Made by a program: the position numbers and the translations under genes. Below are positions 34,849 through 46,126 of a stretch of DNA of 64,000 nucleotides, piece after piece. Each line of letters begins with the position of its first letter. The first letter of the stretch is position 1. Source of the stretch: Coleophoma eucalyptorum (lineage: Eukaryota; Ascomycota; Leotiomycetes; Helotiales; Dermateaceae). Location of the stretch: the NCBI GenBank assembly GCA_026120035.1, contig JALRME010000016.1, forward strand, positions 186,001-250,000. Reading direction: 5' to 3'. The notes under the pieces are model-generated. The model had not been told where the DNA came from, made no database searches, and worked only from the letters and a program-made list of their open reading frames with translations.

Positions 34849-36458
34849 GGCTGACAGGCCCTGGGAGCAATCAAACAGGGCTTGAACTGAAAGTGTGGAA
34901 TTTACTAGAGGGCTCGTTAGACTCAGGAGGGTTGACGAGGCTCATACTGAATGTAACACTTACATGGGGTGAAGCTACGACGGCTGTCCTTGTTCACAAA
35001 TAAGCTACAGGAGTTTTACGTGGTTTATGATTTCTCGGGTGACCTTTCGCCTCTGGGACAAGGTGTAGCCACAAGGCGTAGAGTATAGACCAATATCGTC
35101 GCGTGTAGGCAGCCACGCACAGGCAGTGAGTAAGTCCTGAGCCGAGGGCATGTAGGTTACGTTCTCTAGGTGTGTGTCTCCAAACACTCTAGGTCCCGTC
35201 CCACGTTTGAATCGATATGATCCGTCGGGTAGGATTCTCGAGGATTGAAGGTGAATGAAGCGACAATTGTTTTGATATAAGATTGCCTAGCTAGACGGGC
35301 GAAATCTTGGCGCGACAGTGTGATTTAACCAGATGGAGATGGAGGCGTCGTGACAGGCGAGGCACACACGAGCTGTGGATCAGGCGGCGCAGCTCTGAAG
35401 CGAGATGGGTATATGATGTTATGAAGTGAGTGATCCTGAACGGAAGAACCTCATCGTGAGAGTTCTTGGATATTCTTCTCTCAGTCTATGAAGAATGTCC
35501 AGAATTGAGTAATGTCCGGTGGATGGACCCAGTTTCACCAAAAGGCCTTCTAGTAACATGAAGTTATTCAGAGAATAATCCAGTTATGCATGTGCATAAG
35601 TCCAACATATATATGATCTCTTTTAGGACTGAGTCCGTGTGACTGGAATTATTGATGTCTGCCTATTTGGTATTTCCCCACCCGATGAATTCCTCTCTCT
35701 CTCTCTCTCTCTCTCTTTTTCTCTCTGCTGCTTTATCTGGAGCTATCCATACTTACACCTGATGAGATCGCTGGTTCGCTGGTGCTTCGTAAGACCGACT
35801 ATTGGCCCTTCTCTGCATTGCCCGGCAGTTTGTAGTCGGCCTCCGCGCAGAAGGAAAGAAGTCCGTGAGTGGAGGTCCCCTGGAACTTTGCTGCATTCTC
35901 ACCTTCTTCGCCACCACATGTTTGGAGTCCATTGGTAGAGTGGTGCGACTCCCTTAACATTCCATCGGTAAATCCACGACGAAGAAGGCCCCGTCTTTCA
36001 ATCTATAAATTGGCTCGATGAGACCTCATTGTTCCATATCACTCCACTCTGAATTCTCGCTTACTCTCAGGGGAATAACACCGGCTTTATGTAGGCATCT
36101 ACTTATCTACTCTCCATAGAACTTATACAAGTAGCAGGCGAGAGCATATCACTTTATAAAGGGCAGATCAATTAGATGAGGTGTGTGCAAACAGGTTCCC
36201 TTGTATTGTCTCGGTTTTACTAGAGACTTTGACTAAACGAGTGACTTCTATCCTTCAACTCTCCCCTCTCTCGAGTCCCCTGGATTCTTTATACTACCGA
36301 TTATTTGCCTCCCGAATCTATAGCGTTTCGGCAATCTATACTATCTCATTCTATTTCATCGCTCTTGTCGTGCGCCCAATCCATCCGCTGCAAGAAATTA
36401 AAGTATGTACAAATCCATATCATTCCTAAACATCATCGTCATTCCTTCTTTCATTTCT
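34849..36458. other. intergenic with microsatellite
   Basis: 1.6 kb without a supported exon. It contains the (CT)n tract listed separately. It lies between the hypothetical gene start (-) and the 3' end of the phosphodiesterase gene (-). Confidence 0.45.
35693..35716. repeat. (CT)12 microsatellite
   Basis: Uninterrupted CT dinucleotide tract followed by TTTTTCTCTCT. A pyrimidine-rich tract about 850 bp upstream of the 34330-34848 gene. Confidence 0.9.
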
Positions 36459-38041
36459 CTAGTAGTTTGGGAGGTTCAAGTATGGGAGAACTGGGGAGCC
36501 CTCGCCTCTCCAGGCATCGAGCTGAGCCAAAGGAAGACCAAGAGCGGAGAGCATAGTAGCGGCCAATTGGGTAGTCTTGACTGGGAGAGACATGTTCTTG
36601 GTGGTGAAGCCTGGGTTGTAGAAGATCATTGGGACCTCCAAGTCATCGGGCAACCAAGCACCGTGGTTTGCAGTCTGGGTGTTGGTAGAGTAAAGAGTTC
36701 CGTCCTTGGCGGAGATGACAACATCTGGAGCACGGGGATCGATGCGTGGGTTACCGAAGCCAAACTCCCAGACCTCATCGCCGGCAAGAACGTAGTCAAT
36801 GTTCAGCTCGGTAGCCTGGGCCATCAAGTTCTCCTTGGCCAAAGCAGCTTGGGAGCCATCCTTGAGCCAGAGCAGAGCAGCATCATCACCAGTCAAGAAG
36901 GAGACGTCAACGCCGGTGGCGTTGATGACAAGGTTGGAGTCGATGTGCTTGAGGGTGGACTCGTCAACTGGAGATTGTCCTTGCTTGGAGCTGAGAATGA
37001 GAAGGGTGGACTCGAGCTTGCCGGCAGCCTTAAGTTGCTCCATGAAGACAGCGAGTCTAGCATCGATGGTCTCGAAAGCAGTGGTGAGGTTCTTGCCCCA
37101 GACTGGGTTAGCAAGGGTAGAGCCGGCAGCGTAACCACCGCCGTTGGACTGAGCCCAGGTAACAGCCTGGAAGTTAACACCGACGAGTGAGAAGTCAATG
37201 GAGCCAGTTCCGTTAGCGTAGTGGCCGGCAGTGATGTTAGCAAGAGCACTCCAGTGGAGATCATCCCAACCTTGCTGAGCGGCGAGGTTGGAGGCGACGG
37301 ATCCAATTTCTGGGAAGTAACCTTGGGTGAGACCAAGACCGGATGGACCGTTCAAGAACTCGTATGTTGGGTGCTTGTCCAAGTAAGCGGTTTGGAGACC
37401 GTTACCGCGGGCAACCTCAAAGATGGTGTTAACCCGGAGGTAGTCGTGGGGGAAGATGGGCTCGCAAGCACCCCAAGCGTTGATTCTCATTGGGGTGGCT
37501 GAGAGGTTGAAGGCACTGCCTCCGGTGATTGAGGAGGAGTTGTAGTCGGAGGCTGCAAGCTGTTAGTGAGGTTCACGGCTCGCTAGCAAAGCTACAACTT
37601 ACCGACAGACCAATCGGCCTCGGATCCAATGGGACCAGTGCAGTTGGAGGAAGGTGGGTAGAACTCCTTAGCCCAGGTGTCATCCCAGTAGATACCGGTC
37701 AATCTTGGGGTTCCTCCGGTGAAGACAGCAGTGGTAGCTGGGAAAGAGTCGGAGGGGGTTGATCCGGTGGCATTGCTGAAGATAACCGAGTTCTTTGCGA
37801 GGGTGGCCCAGGTGGAGTTGGGGTAGAGCTCAATGTACTTGACCAAGTCGGATTGATGCATGCCGTCGAAGGACATGTAGATGACCTGCTTGAACTGGCC
37901 GTGAGAGTACTCATGGCTAGGAGCGGTCCAGAGGCCCTTGAAGGAAGCTGGGTTCTCACCACCAATTGGGCCTTGAGGCTTGATGGATGGGTATGCGAGG
38001 GCAGTGCCCGCAAGAGCGAGAGATATAATTTGAGAGTACAT
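36459..38041 (-). CDS. secreted type-I phosphodiesterase / nucleotide pyrophosphatase-like
   Basis: Alkaline-phosphatase-superfamily enzyme expected to cleave phosphodiester or phosphomonoester bonds, secreted. Two exons on the minus strand: 38041-37603 and 37552-36459, 510 residues; intron 50 nt. The first about 16 residues are a hydrophobic signal peptide ending Ala-Leu-Ala. The metal-binding strand is VIYMSFDGMHQSDL, and the nucleophile loop DSFPATTAVFTGG has Thr or Ser as candidate nucleophile. The late ANHGAW His may be a metal ligand. The canonical DHG/KHG motif reads LSSKQGQSPVD, with Gln where His is usual. Several sequons suggest glycosylation. Codon use is strongly C-ending and GC-rich compared with neighbours, which fits high expression. 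A TATA-like box lies about 87-94 bp upstream. Confidence 0.88.
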
Positions 38042-38127
38042 CTTGAGAGAGCTTGAGCTTGGAGTGGGAAGACTGCTAGTTGGCTGATGGCTGCTGAGAG
38101 AAGTATTATCAACATAGAGACGGAGTC

Positions 38128-38135
38128 TTATATAT
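38128..38135 (-). promoter_or_regulatory. TATA-like box of the phosphodiesterase gene
   Basis: On the minus strand the sequence reads ATATATAA, 87-94 bp upstream of the ATG at 38041, a normal spacing for a TATA box with a 50-70-nt leader. Confidence 0.45.
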
Positions 38136-41100
38136 GTCTTTCCAACTTGAGAGAACTCGACACCAACAACTCGGCCAGACCAGGTGAGAAGCCTCTGCTG
38201 AGTTTGCCATGATCAGGCACACCACTCTGGTTGGCTGTTGTCCAACAATACTCATAGCGATGGAAACGTGCCATACGGTATGGAAGTGTAATGCCATGGG
38301 CGCATCAGCAGAAAGCTAAGGGGCGTGATTAATCGGACAAGAGCTTCACCACAATTTTGACCTCGGAGCGTCACTCAATGTCACTGGACGGCTGCCATTG
38401 CCTTGTGCCTTGCAAAGCGCCTTATTCGATTGGTAAAAGCATGACAAGCCTCATAGATCTACAGGATATAGCTTGCACTACGAGCTCGGAACGTGTGATG
38501 GAAGACGTAAGGCAAAAGGCTCGGAAAGTTTTTGAGGTTCATCAAGCTTTGACAAGCTTATGTGGGCTGGCCCGGTACAACAGGCCCTGCCGATCTCTCG
38601 TACGGGAGAGGGCCAGTGACAGACACCTCACGGGGGTGGGTATTTGGAGATGAGCCGTAATCTGGATGACGGCCATCCCGCCGTGGAGAAAGAGGGCAAA
38701 GAAACAAGATTCAATAGACAAGAGCCGATAAACAAACAAAGACCGAGCGTTTGTATCTGCGTGAGTGAGTGGATGAGTGGGTGAGAAAGAGAGAGAAAGA
38801 CAGAGGTAAAGATTCAGATACAGATACTAGCATTCCAAATCAATCGTCTATCCATCATCTCTCAGCTGCAGCATGAAAAGCAGCTTGCTTGTACGTACCT
38901 CAGCCCCCTTGATTCTTTCCTTGCTTCTAGAGCGAGAGATGTAGGAACCAATGCAGCCCAAGTAAAGCTTGAGTGTACTGAGGCCAGACCGTGATCATCA
39001 TCACCACTACAAACGAGATAAACAACATCGGACGAGAGGCACCGATATGGGAGATCCGCTGCAAAGATGACATACTGGGTGCTACCATAGGCTGCCACTG
39101 TGTTGCTGGATTGCCGTGTTGGCTCGCACTCAGTTGACGTAGGATAAGGTTGATTGCCAGCCAGTCAAGCTCTAACGTGGTCGCTTACTGCACTGGCCGA
39201 GCATACACGACTAATTCGCGGGGTCCCACAACTTCCTCTCAATCATCTGGACCGCTTTGCATTCTTTGCTGGCTGGTTGGCTGGCTGGACTGGCTCGACA
39301 GGATATGCTGGTGCGCTTTTCACCCGCAGCATGTCACTGATCAAATTTCACTAAGCGATGACTTCCCACACGTGACTCTGTGGTTGAAGGCGGAGGGGGA
39401 ATCACGCTTCACGCCGTTAGGATGTCACAACACCGCTTGATTCGGCTGCACATGTTGGCAGGCTGGGTGTTGAGTGGAGGAAATCCTAGTTTGGTTCAAT
39501 CAAGCATCAACACACGTGCCGTGATATCACGAGAGACTGCCTTCCCGGGCAGGGACATGATTCTGAAGATCATTATATTGCCCCGGTATATGGATGATTT
39601 TCCAGATTGAATTCCCGGATTGGTTTCTTTCTTGGCTCCCAGCCAATGCAGCCAGGACTTGCGCAATGGCCCAGAGTCTTAGCATGGAGTAGGCTCGGCC
39701 ATCTAGCCTGCCCGTCCTTGGCCTTCAAACTGACAATCGGCGGGGTTCCTTACATGTGGACCTGGTTACTCCTTAATACTTGCTTCTAATAGCCTATTCA
39801 AAACCAGGTAATAACAGCACGACTGCGCGAAGATGCTTTACTGAATAAGCCGGAAAGTGCTCACTGCTCAGTGACCTGCTCTGCAGAGCCACTGGTCTTA
39901 TTGTGGATCTGAACCCCGTCTGCCAGTAAGTCAAGAAACTCAAGAAACCGTCCACCTGCACAAGAATTCTAACTGGTCTATACACATGGGCCGAATGTTC
40001 TCAAGTGCGGAGAAAGCTGTTCGGGCACTTATCCATATTACGGTCTGGATCAGCTACGACGTAAATACCGCACGAGGCTGCCCTGTTTATGCTGGATCGG
40101 CCATCCGGAATAATCCGAAGCTGTGCCCAGGGCAGCAAGACTGTTGGCCATGGAGCCCAATGGTAAAGGCGGCTCTCCAAGCCCATAGGTGACATAACAC
40201 GGCCTGTTTGGCTATGAAAAGAAATGATTGGCATTTTGCGCAAATAACGACCTGCTTAACCTTCTAAATGTCCAAATATTCAAGGTTCGAATACAGCAAG
40301 GATAATTGGTATTTGGACAGTCAGGAAACTGCGCCTTCCAAATCTATTACCGCAGTATCAAAATGGAAAGTCAACATAGATCATATGAGGGAGAAGCCTG
40401 CCGGCTCCTATACTACACGATCAGGCTGGTCGTCGCTCCAACAGCACAAGTTTTTAGAAGTTAAGATAGGTGTGTAAAGCATTAAGTCGCTCAAAATACA
40501 CCTTGCGTAGGATTTTCAACGATGATCTCATCCTTAATCACGGAAGAACACAAACGACATCTCGCTTAGCGGTACCCGCGGCTTTGGGGCAGACGACTTG
40601 TCTTCAGTGTGTTCTAGAACACTGGACAGCTTTTAATTGAACAACACCCTTCGTATCGAACAATTTCCACTTGATACAGCTCAACCCTGCATATAAACAC
40701 AGCACCACTGAATTAAGTATCCAGTTCTGCCGGCATAGTAGACATTTGAAATTTGGTGGAGCGTCGCTAGTATTCACCGCAATCTAGGTGGCCGATGAGA
40801 AAGTCTACGCTTCGCACCCTTTTGTAGAAATATATGGGGGGTTTTTTTTTCCAAAGAATGGTTTAATATCACTGATATAGATCCTCACGGAAATAATAAC
40901 CTCAGTCATAGATATGCGGACGGTAACAATGGCCGAAGGGTGTGGCATCCTGAGAAAATTCATAGTATAGCATCAGTGATCTTACCATAGACGGAGAAGA
41001 TTCAGAAGTAAATGCTGAGGCAGGCCAATTATGTTCAATTTTGAAATTTGTAGGTTTTCCAGAGTATGGTCAAGAACACGCGAATCACCTCCAACATGAA

Positions 41101-41206
41101 CACTAATCAACTTACCCCCCCCCTTCTCTCTTAACTCCGCTATCTTTCACAGGGCATAAACTTGATGCCAAATTTCTAGAAGTTTTGACAACTAATAGCC
41201 TGAAGA
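38136..41206. other. 3.1-kb gene-free stretch
   Basis: No exon with recognisable content on either strand. Contains purine-rich runs near 38760-38810, a short GGCTGGCTGGACTGGCT-type repeat near 39265-39295, and C/T runs near 41115-41130. It may hold long regulatory sequence or non-coding RNA, but nothing can be assigned. Confidence 0.45.
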
Positions 41207-41458
41207 TTATTTTACCATAATCATGACAATCAGGCTCACTGCAACGAATACAAAGTTAGCCCAGCTGGTTACGTTATTCCACTCTGAGCCAACACCTCGG
41301 CCTTCTTTCAAGTGAAGAACTATAGCCGCGTTACCAAACCAATGCATGCCCTTGGGTCCACTGTCCGAAAGGACAGAATGACAAATTCCATTCCAGTGGG
41401 TTCCATTTGGGTCTGTTGTATAGACGTCATCCTCGCAAATGGCCGCTGAAATAGTCAT
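41207..41458 (-). CDS. small hypothetical membrane-tail protein (tentative)
   Basis: Open frame of 83 residues from ATG 41458. Ends in a hydrophobic C-terminal helix (ANFVFVAVSLIVMIMV-Lys) preceded by a Cys- and Gly-containing polar part. It follows the rhodopsin-like gene on the same strand by about 160 bp but is not a continuation of it, because that gene has its own TAG at 41620. May be a tail-anchored mini-protein, the last exon of an unrecognised gene, or chance. Confidence 0.3.
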   Translation of the reverse strand: MTISAAICEDDVYTTDPNGTHWNGICHSVLSDSGPKGMHWFGNAAIVLHLKEGRGVGSEWNNVTSWANFVFVAVSLIVMIMVK

Positions 41459-41619
41459 TTGCTTTGATCATAGAGAGCATCCATACGAGCTGTCCGATAC
41501 TACTCATACAAGATGAATAGCTGGCTCTGGATGACAATTACTGGTATTTTGGCTTCTCAAATCATAGCTAATAATGGCCAGCTATGAATTTTAGATTGTT
41601 CACAAGAAGCTTGCAATTA

Positions 41620-42828
41620 CTACGCAAAGGACAAAGCAGTCATTTCCGGAGCCGTTCCCGAGGCGCTGGTCGAAAACGTCCTGCTGTACTGGGACGAAGA
41701 TTTCGAGGATTTAGGGCTTCGAAGGAATGGCTTTAGTAATGGTATGCTAACCACGATCAATGAAACGTTTATCTCCATAGAATATAAGATAACTATATTT
41801 TTTTCAGTCTCAGATTGCCTTAATTGACATTTTTGGCTGACTTACAGATAGGACCAAAATCTCCATTAACAGCGTTTAACTGAAGTATAGTGAAGCGTAC
41901 TGTGCTGCATGCTATTGTGATGGCCCCCAAGAGAAAGGTGGCCATAACTCCTAGACGTTGGCCTCGTGAAAATGGGAGATGTTTGATTAAGAAGAATGGT
42001 AGAATAAAGACTAGGTCGCAATTAGATTGGTTCTACCACAAATATTGATAACCCTTTGTAGAGCACACTTACTTGCCAGATCCGAAGATATATTGAATGC
42101 CCAGCCAACATAGGACTGCTTGATTGAAGAATATATATGACAGACGGTCCAGTCCAATGACCTAATTCAAGAGAGTTAGAATTGATTGCAAGAAGTAGAT
42201 AGCTGAGGCAAGCTATGATCATTCCCTTACCAATTGTTAGAGATTGGAATACACCAAAAAATATCGATGGCTACATTTATGATAAAACCTATTGCAACGT
42301 AGACTGTAACTGCGTGCAGGGCTATCCGAAGCTTGTCGAAAGCAATCGTAATGAGGTTGTAGTATAGAGCAAGCAAGCTGAATTTGGCGCAGAAAAGTCC
42401 AATGTCGGTAATAATATCGTCGGCATAGGTAATCTATATATTATATGATGAGAACTTGGTCATAGATATGACGGAGAAGGAACGAATAAGCCGAAGAATA
42501 TTACATGGCTTTACCTTGTGAAGATATATCAACTCTGCACTGGAGAGAGTATAATTGTTAAAATTTATAAAATGGTACTGATAAATCCGCGTGTCACAGA
42601 CAACATCGGCCAGAGCAAAACACCACCCAACCACCACAAAATAATCCGAGAGGTTGAGACTTTTGCGGTGGTAGAAAAGTCGAATTCCAATCCGCATAAG
42701 CACAAAGGACAAGCTCAGAGTGACAAACATCCACTCTACACCCTAGAGAATTCCTGTTAATTCTTGAACGGTAAATTCCTTCAGAAATAGTTTGAACTTA
42801 CGATTGTCAGAGCCATTGGTGTCCCCAT
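41620..42828 (-). CDS. fungal rhodopsin-like seven-helix membrane protein (PTH11/SAT4 type)
   Basis: Integral membrane protein of the fungal rhodopsin-like family. Six exons on the minus strand: 42828-42802, 42742-42515, 42433-42231, 42161-42073, 42010-41846 and 41792-41620, 294 residues with all phases consistent. Seven hydrophobic helices follow each other from residue 13 on. Family marks are the first-loop RKSLNLSDY, DTRIYQYHF, YTLSSAELIYLHK, the third-helix FCAKFSLLALYYNLI, FWCIPIS-NW, AFNISSDLAIFILPFFLIKHLPFSRGQRLGVMATFLLGAITIACSTVRF, and a short Ser-rich tail. No CFEM domain precedes it and the N-terminus is shorter than usual, so a sensor or GPCR-like role is only by family. The first exon has only nine codons. 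Confidence 0.87.
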
Positions 42829-43917
42829 CGTGTTAAGATTACTTTGATAACTTATTGACGTCGTCTAATGTGGATCAAAAGAATATTCCAGTGGGTGAGA
42901 CCAGTTAATAGAATTTCCTAGGAGATGGAGTAGCAGTATTCTAGGTATATAAAGCCTGTCTGGAATGTCAACTGCAAACAGATCAAACCTATATGATCGT
43001 CCCCAAAGGGTTCAGCTACTTTTGAAGAAAATATAATATCGCTGCATTACGTTAGTAAAAGTTGCCTAGAACATTCCTTTACGAATCCCAAACCCTAAAT
43101 TGTCTTTTCCGACGAATCGGCTGCTCCAAACCCAATTGCCATGCGATGGAAGCCGTCTGAATTAAGACAGTGTTTTCACCCTCGCCGCACCTGTGATTAG
43201 TTTCCTTCTAGTCTCGCCAGTCATGTGGGAGAGGTGAAGAGTTTTACCGGGGGGATTGATGTGGAGTTATGTGAAGAGTCTCCCGCACTACTATATCCGC
43301 GGGCGGGGGGAGGGGGAGTTTGCTGAGAACAGCACTGTCAAGATACTATTCCACTTGTAGATATCTTACTACGTAGGAAAACTAATCAAGTCAAAGCTTT
43401 CAAAACCAAATTCGATGCCTGGTTCACAAAATTTGCAAATTCTTTTAAGAAAGTAAACCACAAAATGTTACCCACACCCCGCCTTGGAATCCAGACTTCC
43501 AATCTAGCCACGCCAAGCAAGCAAAAAGCGCCCTAAAAATTTCAGCCTCATACCTGGAACCAGACTGGCAATCTCGTCGCGTGGCTGCAACCTGATATTG
43601 ATAAGTGGTTTGAGGCTATTACGAAGTTATGGCTTTGGTGACGAAGCGAGGAATATTTGTCAACCTCAAACTTCTAATCGCTCCTTGTCACTATTAACCT
43701 TCTATTGACTATCACTTTCTATTATAAATTTTAAAGCAAAATAGTCAGAAAATCGAGTCTCTAGCCGCTGCTCTCATAGGCAGTTCGTTCGACCCTTCAC
43801 TACCTGATAAACGGTTATTAGAAGGATAAAAAGAGGATGGGATTCTTAGCTAACCTTCCTGCTTTAATCGTACCCAAGGTTGCGAGAGAGCCACGTGCTA
43901 CATTAGTTGCACTTAAG
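42829..43917. other. intergenic left of the transposon
   Basis: Upstream region of the rhodopsin-like gene. Includes a G-rich run near 43300-43318. No exon seen. Confidence 0.45.
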
Positions 43918-43919
43918 TA

Positions 43920-43965
43920 TAACGTACGGGATAAGCGGATGGTACAGATAAGCGAATGGTACAAC
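43920..43965 (+). repeat. left terminal inverted repeat
   Basis: 46 bp, beginning TAACGTACGG. Contains two tandem 17-bp units (43930-43946 and 43947-43963) of the form GATAAGCGRATGGTACA, differing at one base. Likely paired transposase-binding sites. Confidence 0.93.
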
Positions 43966-44019
43966 CTCGTTATAAATTTACTACCTTTACCTTATACTAC
44001 AATTTTTCTATAACCAACC

Positions 44020-45685
44020 ATGGGATCTACTTCAAACGAACGCTAGCTTATCCTTGCCCTCTAAGCTCTTAAAAATGATACTATACTTACCGTACGGAAG
44101 GCTGCAAAGATCTATAAGGTCTTATATATAACCCTAACGCGTTGTATTAAAGGGAAACCTCCTTAGGCCGATACAACAGTTAAATCACGAAAGCTTACAA
44201 ACCTAGAAGAAGAGACTATTGTTAATAGGTTACTTGACCTAGATTCCTAAGGATTTCCTATACGAATCTCTAGTGTTAAAGATATAGTAGATCTTCTCCT
44301 TCGCGTACGTAACGTGTCTCCGGTCGGATAGAAATAGGCTACGAACTTTATAAAACGATAACCACGAATTAAAATATATCAAACGCGTTCGTATGATAAT
44401 CAGAGAGCCCTTTGCGAAGATCTAATAAAGATTTAGGCTTAGTTTAGGCTTATATAGAATTTTATCGCGAAATTTGAGATACGTATTAAGGATATCTATA
44501 ACTTTGACGAGACTAGGTTTATAATAGGCTAGATCGGAACTACGATAGTTGTTATAAGCTCCGATCGTACGACGAGACTAAAGCTACATTAGCCTAGTAA
44601 TCGGGAATAGGTTATAGTTATTTAGGGAGTCAATTCGGAGGGCTAGGCTATCCCGTCATATATTGTTTTTAAAGGCAAAAATCTCCTAGATTCCTAGTAT
44701 CCTCGAGAGCTATTCCCAGCTGGCTGGAGGGCTAGTGTCTCTGAAAATGGCTGGACATCTAACAAAGTATCTCTAGAATAGCTAGAGCACTTTGATAAGT
44801 ATACCCGTACGAAGACAATAGGGAAATATCGTCTCCTTATCCTAGATGGCTACAAAAGTCATATATCAGCTGAATTCCAGGAATACGCCTATACGAATAA
44901 TATTCTTATACTCTATATGCCTCCTTATTTATCCCACCTACTCCAGCCTTTGGATGTTGGCTGTTTTGGGCCTCTAAAGAAAGCATATAGGTTATAAATT
45001 AAGAATATCATATGTAGCCGGATTTCTTATATTTCTAAGGAATCTTTTATACTAGTATTTATAGAGGTATTTAAAGCTACCTTTACCAAAGCAAATATCC
45101 AGGGAGGTTTTAGAGGGGTAGGACTTGTTCCGTACGACCCTAAGAAGGTCCTATCAAAGCTAGATATTCAATTATCGACTCCGGTACCTAAAAGCTCGCG
45201 TCCCTTAACCTCCCACTCGTGAGTCTATAAAACACCACAAACAGCCAAAGAAGCAGTCAAACAAGCAACTCTTATTAAGAGTAGAATCGTACGACATCAT
45301 AGTAGTTTTCTAATACCAATTTTAGACTCTATCGATAGATTATAGAAAAGTATAAGCTAGATTAGTCATAAACTTATACTTCTTAAAGCAGAGGTTATAA
45401 GACTTCAAACTGCGAATAAAGAGCTAAGCCGTCGTCGACGTACGAAACGAAAGGTACTCCAGCAAGGCGGAAGTCTTACTATAGGAGAGGTCCAAGAAAT
45501 AGAAGAAGAATAGGCTATTCAGACCCAAATTTCAATAGAACAAGGACAAAATAAGGAGAGGAAACCACGGGTCGAGTCACATGATCGGCGCTATAGAGCC
45601 TATGGAGAGACTAGGCATAACAAACGAACCTACTAGGCTAGTAGAGTAGCTTCGTATGATTCTAATGATATAGAGGAATAGTTAT
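44020..45685 (+). pseudogene. Pogo/Fot1 transposase relic
   Basis: Read in one frame from ATG 44020, the sequence shows an N-terminal helix-turn-helix (VRKAAKIYKV region), a CENP-B/Tc5-like DNA-binding part, and a DDE_1 catalytic core with YNFDETRF, LLILDGYKSHIS and LLQPLDVGCFGPLKKAY. A basic C-terminal region follows. Many in-frame TAG and a few TAA codons interrupt it, I saw no TGA, and no frameshift is needed from start through the catalytic core. That is the pattern of C-to-T changes at CpA on both strands (RIP). The protein cannot be made in this state. Confidence 0.9.
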
Positions 45686-45737
45686 TTAGAGCTAGGGTTA
45701 TTAAGTTATTAGTGTTTCTATAAAATAGGGTTTCAAA

Positions 45738-45783
45738 GTTGTACCATTCGCTTATCTGTACCATCCGCTTATCCCGCACGTTA
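45738..45783 (-). repeat. right terminal inverted repeat
   Basis: Exact reverse complement of the left repeat except for one A/G difference at the seventh base from the outer end. The same two 17-bp units are present. Confidence 0.93.
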
Positions 45784-45785
45784 TA

Positions 45786-46126
45786 TTTTGGATTCTAAGC
45801 GTATTCATAAAACATCCTTCACAATTCTTACCAAGATTTGCACTATTCGTATTTTCCCTTGCAACAGATTAACGCAACTTTTCAGCTTAGTAATAACTTA
45901 CTCATACTTCTGCCTTAGGCTTTGAAGACAAGCCATTCAGCGTGGATCAATTGGATGATGTGGACGCATCGTTCTGAATTTCATGGATTTCGGGATGAGT
46001 TGAATTCATAGAAATCTCCGATCGCTAATTTCATCAATGTCTTAAGTTATCAGTACTGCTTTTTTTTTCTTATGGCCCAGGCTTGTCACTAGCAATTGAT
46101 CCTGCCGGGATACAGAGGGCAAAACA
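45786..46126. other. remaining promoter of the Zn2Cys6 gene
   Basis: About 340 bp between the right end of the transposon and the transcription-factor ATG. No other feature seen. Confidence 0.5.

Larger units (their letters stand above)
43920..45783 (+). mobile_element. Fot1/Pogo-type Tc1-mariner DNA transposon, RIP-inactivated
   Basis: 1864-bp element flanked by TA dinucleotides (43918-43919 and 45784-45785), the target duplication expected for the Tc1/mariner superfamily. Both ends carry 46-bp terminal inverted repeats differing at one base. The interior is one reading frame for a Pogo/Fot1 transposase broken by stop codons only. Inserted about 340 bp upstream of a Zn2Cys6 gene. Confidence 0.93.

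Noticed and set aside
36405..37190. 261-codon plus-strand frame.
   Set aside because: Antisense shadow of the high-GC, codon-biased phosphodiesterase exon.
37699..38115. Minus-strand frames overlapping the phosphodiesterase first exon.
   Set aside because: Shifted-frame shadow rich in Ser/Pro/Leu; the true frame has the signal peptide and catalytic motif.
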